64,000 nucleotides of DNA. Source: Saururus chinensis (Eukaryota; Streptophyta; Magnoliopsida; Piperales; Saururaceae). Within the stretch, counting starts at the first letter, position 1, and each line of letters begins with the position of its first letter. The stretch covers positions 5,140,501-5,204,500 of the forward strand of contig CP141146.1 of assembly GCA_035235625.1 (NCBI GenBank), given 5' to 3'. Under the pieces are notes generated by a model, which saw only the letters and a list, made by a program, of their open reading frames with translations, ran no database searches and was not told the DNA's origin. The position numbers and the translations under genes are program-made. This document shows, one piece after another, positions 13,201 through 24,900 of this stretch.

Positions 13201-13993
13201 CGTTGAGCCCCAAGAAGCTGCACAAGCATGGCCAGTAATTGTGCCTGGTCAGGTGACACCTACAGAAGGAAACAGAGCGCAATTAATATACATTGGCAGA
13301 TAAAATAATGTCTTCTTACCAAACAGTGAGAAAAAAAAATCATTTTGGACATGCAGATGGCCACAATGCATGCTCACAATTCACAAAACCAAATAGTTTC
13401 TCTACCACCAAACTTCATTAAAAACACAATGAACAAATTAAAATGCCATTCACATACGAAGCTGCAAGCAAACTTAACACATTCCACGCATAAAAAACAC
13501 TCTAAATAGCACACTACAATAGCATTCAAGTCACACAAGTAAACTCTTTTATTCACCTGCATCTGGCTCCCTCGCATCTTAGACGTCTCTTCTCGCAGCT
13601 CCCGCAAGACCTAAACCAACAGTAAGAACACCAAAAAAGTGAAAATTCTACTTCGAACAGCAGAAACGATACACGAGTCCCAGAAGCAAAAAAGAAAACC
13701 TGAGGCTCGCGAGTGTTAGACAAGATGTAATCGTACAGCTGAGGCGTGATGCTGACGACCTGCTTGTTCCCGTACGTGTGGTCACCGGCGACGACGACTG
13801 CAGCGGCGGCGGCGTCTGAGTGAGACGCCCGAATTCGGCGATTGCAGGCTCGGGAGGGTCCGTCGGTCGCGGAGGAAGATACAATGGAGAGGTTGTTGGA
13901 CGGAGACGACCGCCGGCGGAGAAGTCCATGAGGAAGGAGAGGGAAGGAGCGCAAGGAGGTGAAGGAACGAGATACGAAAGGCCCGGCAGCCAT
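10211..13993 (-). CDS. CCoAOMT-type O-methyltransferase, nine exons
   Basis: Exons (complement): 13700-13993, 13557-13610, 13176-13259, 12292-12417, 11857-11924, 11702-11771, 10508-10573, 10357-10434, 10211-10252. All introns are GT-AG, phases agree, and the CDS is 882 bp (293 aa). The enzyme family transfers methyl from S-adenosylmethionine with a divalent metal. SAM motif EVGTYTGYSSLA starts at residue 139; the metal site FVDAEK is at 214-219 and MDNVLWHG at 241-248 supplies Asp-Asn. The usual DADK is DAEK here, a conservative change that keeps the first Asp. Residues 1-65 are Arg/Ser-rich without acidic residues at the start, so an organelle transit peptide is likely. Closest recalled relatives are the Arabidopsis At3g61990/At3g62000 group, whose substrate I do not know; they are outside the lignin CCoAOMT clade. 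Confidence 0.92.
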
Positions 13994-15941
13994 GGAGGTC
14001 CAGACGACGACGACTCCTAGTCCTACGACGGCTGAACGCGGGCTTGAAACGGGCCGTCCATGGCTGTCGAGCAGTAATCTTCCTCTGGACCGTCCATGGC
14101 TGTTTTAGTCCGCAACTCCGCATCCAGCCCATGATTACCCGATTAAGTCCATATTTTGTTCATTCCGATTTCTGACTCGGCCTCGTGCCGGACCCTACTG
14201 CTCAAACTAAACTTACGATTAATCTATGTAACGCATGTCTATGCACTCCATTAATTCCCTCATTATCCCGCTTCGATAAAAAATAAAATATTTTTTTTTA
14301 ACCTTTTCAACCATAATGCCATCTATTTGTCACCTATTACCCTAACTTAAAATAATTATATTTTTCTTTAACTCCAGCAATGCCACATCTCTAGTAATGG
14401 TGACGGGACGCGACCAAAGTTTGGTTGTGGCCAAATGAGGAAGTCACCTAGCAGGGGTAGGGAAGGTTACTTGTAGGCACATCAATGTTGTTCCACAAGA
14501 AGAAGAAGGAAGAAGGGGCAAAATGATGCAAGAAATAAATTTTGAGGGGTGTATAAGAAATAAGATACTAAGGGGATTAGTAAGGTGCAAATAGACACGC
14601 TCTTAATCTATATTTGTATTACTCTTTATGTTCTATATTTATAGTTATATTTAAAAAAATAATAATTTTTAATGAATGGTGAAACCCACATTTAAGATAA
14701 GGGAAAATAAGTTTATGATATATTTTTTAAACTATATAATTATTTAAATTGAACAAAACGGAGCTATTAATATGAAACAAACTTTTGCCAAATAGAACAG
14801 TTATTTTAAGGTAGAGCGAGTACTAATTATTAAGAAGAGGGCGTAGTTTTTTGTGATAGAAGTCCTCAATTACCTTTAATATGCTTAAAAAATTACTCTA
14901 TTTGTCCCAAAATAAATATTTTATTTATTTAAAAAAATAAAATAAATTAATTTATTTTAAAAAATTAAATAGGGCACAAAAGTTTAAATCTATTATTTTT
15001 GTGAGATGACATTTCAGGAATAGTGAATATTTTTTTTGTAATGAGATTTGAGGTGAGTGAATAATCTGTCAATGACTTTTTAACAAAAGTTAATATTCTA
15101 ATTAATGTATCCAACAAAACCCTCAAACTGTAATAATAAAAATGGGCCATGTGAGATCCCAAAAAAGAGTTATAGCGTTTTGTTAGACAAATTCTTGGGA
15201 CGTTTATCAACTTCCTTAATAAATGGGTAGATCCCAACATTTGGAAAATTTACAAAGTCATTATTTGTTCAAAATGTGAACTTATTTCATCTTGTCAATC
15301 ATCTATGGTTTGGTTTGAATTATTGCCTATTTGTTAGTCCGTTACTAAATAGCTCGATACAAAACACTTAAATTCATCGTAAAACTTTAACAACATGACT
15401 CAATATTAGTAATTCGATTGTATGATTTGTTAGACATTTAAAATTCTTAAAACTTACTTATTATTTAGCTTCTATCAGCATTTTCAACCTTACTTTTTGA
15501 GGTATTTTTCTGGTCATAGATCAATTTTTTTATTTTTTCTTGTTGATGTAGTAATAGACCAATTAGTTGTATGGGACTTGATTGGCTTCACAACCACAAT
15601 CGTGAGTTAAGTATTATTAATGATAAACTATTAATTACTTAATAGACTATACTAATATTCTTATTATTCTAAAATTAAAAATAATTAACCATGTCGAACA
15701 CATGCTCCTTTGGCTATACACTCGGATGACATCTCGCCATCCAAAAAAAATAAATTATTTTTTCAGTGAATAAAAATAAAAATAAATGGCTTGCTTTGTT
15801 GGGCCCCACAGTTGGGCTCAACATCACCCCGGTGGGCCCAGTGACGCGCAGGTAGCGCAGCCTTGTAAACTGTAGAGATAAAGCCTTGGTTGCCTCCAAA
15901 GTTCAAAAACTCTACCGCGGCTTCGGCGGAGCAAATCCCCG
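13994..15941. promoter_or_regulatory. Divergent intergenic region between methyltransferase and MUTS2 genes
   Basis: The two genes are transcribed away from each other, with start codons 1.95 kb apart, so this holds both promoters. No clear TATA box or motif decides either start. A complete Stowaway-like MITE sits at 14622-14820. The DNA is otherwise AT-rich with no gene. Confidence 0.5.
14622..14820. mobile_element. Stowaway-like MITE, 199 bp, TA target duplication
   Basis: Ends are CTCTTTATGTTC... and ...GGTAGAGCGAG, imperfect inverted repeats related to the Stowaway CTCCCTCCGT terminus. TA flanks both sides (14620-14621 and 14821-14822). The core TTTTTAATGAATGGTG is shared with other copies in this window. 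Confidence 0.65.
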
Positions 15942-18900
15942 ATGAATTCGTCGCTCTTCCCAAGCTCCTCCGTGTCCGTCGCCGCCATTTTGGGCCCAAT
16001 TCCATCCCGCTCCGTCAAGTTCAAATTCCGTGCCTGCTCCAGGCCCCTCGGCGGGGATCCCCGCCTCTCCTCCCCGACCTCCTCCGTCGCCCTCGACAGC
16101 CTCCGCCTCCTGGAATGGGACAAGGTCTGCGACTCCGTAGCCGGTTTCGCCGCTACCTCCTTGGGCCGGGAGGCTGTCAAAGTATAGCCTTTAACCCTTC
16201 TTCTGTGTTCTTCTGCTTTCGCCTTTAGTGTTGCTTCCATCGATATGCATGATGCTCTGGTTTGGATATCTCGGCAGTCGCAGCTGTGGTCGGTGAGCTC
16301 GAGCTACGAGGAGAGCGTGAAGCTGCTGGGGGAAACAAATGCAGCGGTGGAGATGCTCAAGTACGGGGCTAGTGGGATGGATTTTGGCGGTATTGACCTC
16401 GTCCTGGTAAAGAGCATTACATTTCTGTTATCTTTTCATTCTTCCCTTTTTGTCTTTTACTTCACTATCTCGTGCCTTTCGATAATAGTAAACATAACAT
16501 GCACTATACAATTTGCAATCCTGCACTTGAAGGTGCCGAGAATGCGATTACCATAATCTATGGTGTAGATTAGAGAATATTGACTGGTGTTGGTGCTGTG
16601 AGTACGTAGTATGTACGTTTCACTTTGGGCACCCTTTAAAGTTTTACATAAGGATGAAGATTGTTTCTATTTTGAAGGTGAATTCTGCACTTAGGTGTGC
16701 TTCACGAGGCAGTCCAATGGATGGGGTTGAAGCCATGGCTGTTGCCAGCCTTCTGCAGTTTGCTAACACTTTGCAGTATTCTGTTAAGATGGCTGTAAAG
16801 GAAGACTCAGAGTGGTACAATCGATTTATGCCGCTTACGGAAGTGGTATTTTTCACATCAATATTGATTACTTAAAATTGGATTCTTTATTCTTTTAAAA
16901 AAATCGTCTGATGTTTCTTTAACTGGCTTTTACCATCAGATATTGAATTTTAGCATAGACCAAGCTTTGATTAAGTCGATACAGCAAGTGATAGATGCGG
17001 ATGGATCTGTCAAAGACACTGCGGTATGAATTTTCTCAGCTTGTAAGGGCATAAGGCATGCTCTTCTCTTTCTTCTCCAGCCATATTAATCAATTCTGCT
17101 GAAGGTTTTATTAACTAGTAACTATAATATATATTATTCATTTTTTAGTTTGGCGCAACTCAAAGCATGTTCTTGCAGCGAAGTTTGACCTCTGCACTTT
17201 TTACATCCTGGACCATTATCAATAGGAAAAAGTTAACATGCAAGGAAAATGCTGCATGCCATCAGGTGAAAATCTGACAGCATGCGAAAACCGGGGGTGG
17301 GTGGGATTGAAAACATCTAGCCTTCCCCCTCATGAAGGCATCATATGGCAACCGTTCTAACCCAAAAGCGATTCCGCTTTAGGGTTTTGAGGGCGGCAAA
17401 AATGTCTTATCGAACTTTGTTACCACTTTCCATCAGACCCTCCTCGTGAGGTAGGTTAGGCGGAAAGTGGAAACAAAGCGGCTTTGCTTTGTTTCCAAAA
17501 TCATTGCCAAACGATGCCTTAATGGGCGTGCAATTTATTGCGCGGCCCTGCGGGTGTGCCATGCTCCTTAATCCGCAAACAGGCATGGACTAACGGGCCT
17601 CTTATCAGAAAAATAATTTTACATGTAAATGTAAGTCTTACAGTATTGTGTAGGTTTTATATCCAGCTGAGCTAAGTGGGGTTTCTGGACAGCTTGACTG
17701 AAGCTTAATCAGCTGTTGAGCCAATTTGATCTCAACATCTTACAGACTCGAGCTGGCTCGATTTTCCATATTTTTTTCTTTTTTTCATTAATTGTTTTAT
17801 ATACTCCATTTAACATCAAGTTGTTGATGTAACTGTTAAATACTTTAATTTTTTAAGAGATATGCGAAGAACATATTTTAATACACTATATTATATAATA
17901 TACATATGATTTATAAACAAATTCAAATAATTCAATTATAAGATATAAAAGTTGAGCTCCATAATATATGAGCCACCTCAAGCTGGGCTGAGGTGGAGCA
18001 TGGCTCGACAAGCTGACTTTTGAGCTGCAAGATGTTTCCAGCCAACAGAGCTTGCAAGCTGGCCAGGCTCGTTGGCACCCTTAATCATGTGTCATGGTGG
18101 TGATGCATAAATCATTACAATACTTATTTTTCCTTGTACTTCAATATGCTTGATTTCTATAGAAAAGCTTATACAAGATGTTATTGATGGGTTGGAGTTT
18201 AACATTTATCCATTACTTATGCAATCATTTCTCAAGACTTTGTCAGATGCCACATGTGTGGCTGCCAAGTTGTGTTTGTGATTTGATTGTAAGCTATTGG
18301 CCATTAAGACTGCGTTTGGTGTTGCTCATGGCAGCTTAAAATGAGAAGAAGCTGAAGGAACTGCCTCGTGTAATAGCAGCTCATGGGCATTTTGAGGGTT
18401 TGCTATTACAATCCATTGGGAATTCTCTTTTGGGTGTAAAGGAATGAAGTCAGAAAAACAGAAAAGAAAAAGGAAGAACTCTTACTCATAAAAAAATGAG
18501 CTTGCTTTTGGCTTGTCCCCAATTTTGTATACATAAACAGCTTCTTTTCAAGCCACGAGCATCTTGGACATCTAACATGGATTTTCTAGACAAGTCACTT
18601 TTTTACAAGCCAAAAGCTGCAAAGAGGCTAAAATGAGCAGGACCAAAGGCAGCCTACGTTTAGCTGTTTAGATGGGGGTGTTAAGAAATGATTAGAAGTG
18701 AATTTGAGCTGGCTCAAACTTGCTTTGATTGAGCTTGACCTAATTCAATTCATGCTTCCATATTTATATATTGCGTCCAATTTCTATCAGTTTTATGCAT
18801 TCATAAAGGACATATGTGTAAATCCATTCTTGATCCTGATCAAGCTGTGTTATCTGATGCGGTTTGATGTCAAACTCCGGAATGATTTAGACACAATTCT

Positions 18901-21900
18901 TACCTGGCTGCATGGGTCACTTGACTGGATGAGCAAGGTTATTGAGACTTGATTCATACCTAGTCAAGCCAAACCATCAAAGCTTGTTGTTCAGTTTTGT
19001 TTGCAAGCATCCTTAGATTCAGCCCCTTCTCACATGTTTCCACTCTTATTATATTGATTTATGAAAGTTATCTCATCAATCCTTTTTCATTCTGCCCATA
19101 GATTCATTGTAAGCATTGAATGTTTATGTGCTGTTTGAATAACAGATTCAGGGATGATTCAGAGAAGATTCCCCTGAATTCTGTTTGTTTATGCAGATTC
19201 AAGGACCCAAGACTGATTGGCTTTAAGCTGGGTTGTCTCCAAGTTGGCTTAAATCTGTCTTGTTTGGATACTCAAATTTACCTAAATCTGTGATTCTGCC
19301 AGGATTCAATATTCAGCCTGAATTTTTGCCCCAATCCAGAATCCTTCCTTTTTCCAGATTGCTGGTCTGAGTCCGGATCCAGATTGGCATGGAGCCCAAA
19401 ATCTCCTTGATACAACATGAATGTTGTATCAGGGGACAAGTGGGGGAAGAATCGGATTTGGGTTAATCCGTGAATCTACCCCATTCAAACAGCTATTAGT
19501 TTGATTTCTGCTCAAATTTCAGTCTGTTAGGTGAATGTAGTGAATAACTTTTATGTTTTCTTTCTATAACCTTTAATTTCTGGTCTGTCTGGTTTCCTCT
19601 TATGTAAAATTTTCAGAGCTCTGAACTAAAGAGATGTCGAGATCAAGTAAGGAATATCGAAAGAAAGGTAAACCTTCTTTGATTCATTTGTCGGTTCTTA
19701 CTTTTGCACAGATCTTGCTCAAATGACTGATACGAGCATTATATGCCTGACAACTTTGTCTACCTTTGTAGTCATGTTATGATGTTAATTGAATATAAGT
19801 TTCAAACCTTTAAACATACTAATTTTTACTCATATATCTTATCCCTTGATATTTATAGAAAATGCCGTTGCCTCATTTTCATGGTATTATTTATGTGCTG
19901 ATATTGTTTATTTAATATTCATTTCTTTTTATACATCTGAAGTTTCCATAAGATTTTATATAACTAAATACATTTCCTTTTTTGTAGTAGTTGTATCAGC
20001 TGATGGACAACTTGGTGAGGAATGAATCAAATGGATCTTCCTCTATGGTAGGACATCATTTAACATTAAATTAGATGCTTTATCTTTTCCTTAATAAATT
20101 TGGGATCCATCTTTTTTCTATATCAGGAAGTGACTAATGTTGATGGTAGATGGTGTGTAAAATCTGGTGCCGATCTGAATACAACTTTAACGGGGTTGTT
20201 GTTGTCCAGGTCTGTATGATAGGTCTCTTGTATTCACCTTTTAAATGAGTATTGCAGTCAGTTTTTCTAATGTACTTTTCTATGACTTCATCTGCACTTT
20301 TTAACATTTTGTGTCATCTATATATCTGAAAAAGAAGCTATAAAATAGACGCCTCATGTTGATATTACTGTGTTTCTCTTTTATTATTTAAACCAATTAA
20401 CTTATTGCCTAAAAGATAATGGTTTCTTTCTTAGTGCTTCAAGTATTGAAAGCTGTATAGAACCAGTATCTGCTGTTCCGTTAAATGATGAGTTGCAGCA
20501 GGCAAAAGCTTCAGTAAAAAGAGCTGAAGAGGCAGTGCTTTCCAAGCTGACTGATAAGGTTTTCTGTGCATTTCATGATAGAAATTGTTCAAAATGAGTG
20601 ACTTCGATTTTCAAATAAATGTTCAAAGATAACTATTGATACCCCTCTCGTTCTCTTTGTTTTTAATCTTTTAATTGTGTACAGACGAGCGAGCATATTG
20701 ATGACATCCACAATTTGGTCGGTAGTATAGCTCAATTGGATGTGGTAGGTGATACTAAGTTTGATCTAAAATTTTGCTCCAAATACTTGATATTGTTAGT
20801 TAATCACTTCTCCTAAAAGCTTAAGCTGTAGGGAAGGATACCTTTTATTTTGATACACACCCCAACAACACTCCCCTACACCTGCAAGCACCACTGAGCA
20901 TATAGCTGCAAACAGATGTGGGGCACACACCCGCGTCCTGCAGTACTAGAACCCAAGACCTTTGCCCAAATATCATGTTAGTTGACCATCTTCTCCTAAA
21001 AGCTTATACTGTTAGGGAAGGAATAACTTTTATATCAACATGCACACTAACAGCTATGTTTGAAGACATTTGTTTTCTTTACGTTGTTATTTCCTTGTCT
21101 GATTTTGTAATAGTTACTTTATGGAAGTGGTAGTTAATTGTTTATTTGATATGGCCATTTCTACCTCCATTCATTTTTAGAAACATATATCAAATGATAT
21201 ACACATTTATGAAAGATTCCTTGTCAAACACACAGAAGAAATCCCTTATTTTACCTTGGTTGTAGATGATAAGGTTCGTGAGTCTTAGCTATCAAAAAGA
21301 AAAAGAAAAAGAAAAAGGATTTTGCAGAGTTTAATGGCGAAATATTTATATCACTAACCCAAGGTAGCTGGAATATGGATTACCACATATGGTAATCTAT
21401 ATTACTCGTGTCGGATACTTTTTAACGAGAACAACATCTCTCTATGACATATTAGATATCATCTATGCACGAGATGATAGATCTCAACAAGACTTGTCGA
21501 TGTTTTTCTGTGAATGCTGTCTACCATGTTTCTTGTCATGTTTAAAATGATTAAACTTTCTAGTTCAGAAGCCTGATAATATTGGTGGATGGATTCTATT
21601 GTGATAATGACTTATGCTGAAGTTGGTTATACAAATCCCAATGCGTGATTTGCTTCCAAATTGATGAACATATGGTTTTTATTGAGTGCAGATCATATCA
21701 CGTGCAAAATATAGCCTTTCTTTCGGTGGTGCATGCCCAGATTTTTCTACTGGAAATGAAATCAGTTCTTTAGTCAATAACAGTTACCCTTCCTCTGGTC
21801 CTACAAGTTCTGAGAAGGCCTCTTCTCCTTACACTAAGAAGGATTGGTTACTGTTTTTGCCTAAAGCTTATCATCCCTTGTTACTTCAGCAACATCGGGA

Positions 21901-24900
21901 AAAACTGAAGAAGGCTAGAAAGCATCTAAAGGAGAAAACTGCTGTAAGTCATACTTACAAACGAAATCCTAAAAAATTACCTCTTGGAGTTTTATTCTAG
22001 TGTCATTGAGATTATAATAAATGCCCAGTGAGGCCTAAAATACAAAACAGTGAGACCACTACAAAATTTGGAACCACTGATCAAATGACATAATAAAACC
22101 CATTATTAGCGGCTTCTGAACTATGTCAAGTAAGTTGGTGAACAACTGTTAGAGGACTAACTATAAAACCTAAAATTTCATTGCAGGAAGGCTAGTAATC
22201 ATGCCAATACCCGAAGTTTAATATTTCTATTATGTAATTGATGTTATATATACAGTTGTTTCTCCAAGCTCATTCTGGAACTTTACTGCAAGGGCTTTGA
22301 ACCTTCAGGATAGAAGAAGAAGATTGCAAGCGGGTAGTGACTCTAAAGAAAATTTGGATGCTTATGTTGCATCCCTAGAAGCTGAGGTATCCTTGTATGT
22401 CAGTGTTTTGCATTTTTTTGTTCACTACAAGTCGTTCACATTATTTTGTTGAGTGTTTCATGGAATGTTTGCCATTATAATATAGGTCACTAAATTGGAA
22501 GGATCTTATCCGGTCCCTGTTGATTTTCTGGTTGCAAAGAGAACTAGAGTGCTGGTAATTACTGGTCCTAATACAGGAGGTAAAACAATCAGTCTAAAGA
22601 CTGTTGGTCTTGCTGCACTAATGGCAAAATCAGGTGTGCATTCCTGGATTTGTCTTGCTGGTTTATGTTTTATTATACAGTACAATATGAATTTTTATGT
22701 GAGAAGAAAAGTAATTTTCTTTTGTCAGAATCTTATCAGTACTGCAATAGTATGAATGTTAATGTTTAAAAGAAAAGTAAATTTCTTTTTGAGAAGTTTG
22801 TTGATACTACATCTAACCAACAAGCACTGCATCTAATGTACAGGTATATTTTTCACCTTATATTTCTATTTTTCTTATTGCATTGCAGGTCTCTATGTTT
22901 TAGCCTCAGAACCCGTCAAGATCCCTTGGTTTGATTCGATATTTGCTGACATAGGCGATGAGCAGTCTCTGTCTCAGTCATTGTCTACCTTCTCTGGGCA
23001 TCTGAAACAGATCAATGTATGATATGTGCCACAAGCACCCATCAAATTTTTTTAGTCATGCGTATAAGTATTATATACTCGCAGTTTTTACAAGGTCCAA
23101 TGATATGTCATACTGTCATGTGTGATTTTCCTTGTTGGCTTCATCCTTTTCAACAAATTGACAGATACAGGTTCAGAACGTGATTATTTTTTAGTGTTGT
23201 AGCAAAACAAATTTCAAAAATTTCCTAAATGAGTGGTGGAGCTTGACATGCTAATAACTTACCAAATGGGACAAACAAAAGCGTAGAGAAAGATAAATTG
23301 ATATTTGATGACAGATGAAACTGTCAGCAGAATCGTATCTACTAGCCTCATTCATGGTTCCATTTGTGAATAAAAGCTCACAAACCTGTTCCTTTTTACT
23401 TGCATAGTGAAGTACAATTTGATTCACATTTTCACTAAAGAGTGTTGAAGTTTGATGTGCTCTATACACTCTTTGGAAAGATGATTTCATGTGAAGTCAT
23501 AAGAAACCAAATGAAGCACAAAGTAGATTTGCGAGAAAGTTTAACTATAATACTAAAGTAATTAAGGATACAAGCAGTGATGCATATATAGTTTGATGCA
23601 AGATTTAGTGCTCAATAGTTTGACTGACTTTGTAATCCGTGTAACCACATACTTGATAAAGGTAAATATTTTTCTTTTCATTTTTTGCTTTGAAATATAA
23701 TTTCGGGTGTTTCATATGTTTCTTCCATATTGTTGTAAGCAGGCTATACAAAATGAATCCACAAGAAAGTCACTGGTACTCCTTGATGAAGTAAGTATTA
23801 GAAGCGTGATCTAATTACTAAATGATTTCTCAACCTTTTATAGATAACTACTTTATGATCAAACCTGTAAGAATCATTGCCTGTTTATCATATGAAGGTT
23901 TTGTATTAATTACCTCAATTATTATGGTCGACTCTTTTAGAAAAATGATCTTAATGTTTTGTCTTCAGGTTGGTGCTGGGACTAATCCACTTGAAGGGGC
24001 AGCATTAGGAATGTCTCTTCTTGAAGCTTTTTCTGAATCTGGTTCATTGTTAACAGTAGCTACAACTCATCATGGTGAACTGAAGGCTCTCAAATACAGG
24101 TATCTATAGTGAGGCTTATCTATGCAGCATGTTTTGCTTGTCTCGAAAAGAATAGTTAAATAGGAATTCCTTGTTAATATATCTTGTGCTTGAAAGGACT
24201 CGAAGGCGATTCATTGTACTCAAACCATGTGTTCAACTGGTGATCACCTTCATATTAAATGGCTACCATGATATGAACTTTGGTTCATTAAGTGCTATTT
24301 CAACCTCATTAGTATTTATGGACATGGCTATAATGTATACGTGTATCATATTCCATTTACTTAGTAAACAATTTTCCTTTGTCAGAGAATTTGGAAAGAT
24401 TTTTACATGTCTCTGTTGGGATTTTTTTTTTCAAAAAATATCTTTCAAATATGCAAAGTTCATATTTTTACAGACACGATTGGATTTGTATCGTGATATA
24501 GCTATTTGTATTAGGAACTTCCTTCCTTGTGTCGATACTTGTCTGAAAGTCTAATATTGCATAAATAAAATACTACAGTTTGGAAAATTAGATTGAATTT
24601 GTTGTGAACAGGATTTTATTTGGATTCAGTAATTGGTTATATTCCTCTTCTATTTATGTAAAGAACTGCGTACTTCTCTGTAATTAAAGTACTATGCCTT
24701 CATGCGAATACTACTTTGTTTTTGTCTTTCTTATCTCAAATTAATCAGTTTGTAGCATGTTTCTACAGTAATTCTGCGTTTGAGAATGCATGCATGGAAT
24801 TTGATGAAGTCAATCTGAAGCCAACATATAAGATACTTTGGGGAATACCAGGTCCTCTCCATAATCGAATATGCTCTCTGCATGGCCTAATAATGTAATA

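Larger units (their letters stand above)
17024..19616. other. Large MUTS2 intron 4 carrying MITEs
   Basis: This 2.6-kb intron holds three separate inverted-repeat elements (17335-17520, 18308-18654, 19127-19495) and a GAGCT-rich repeat around 17690-18070. No coding exon was found inside, and the reading frame joins cleanly from 17023 to 19617. Confidence 0.75.
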
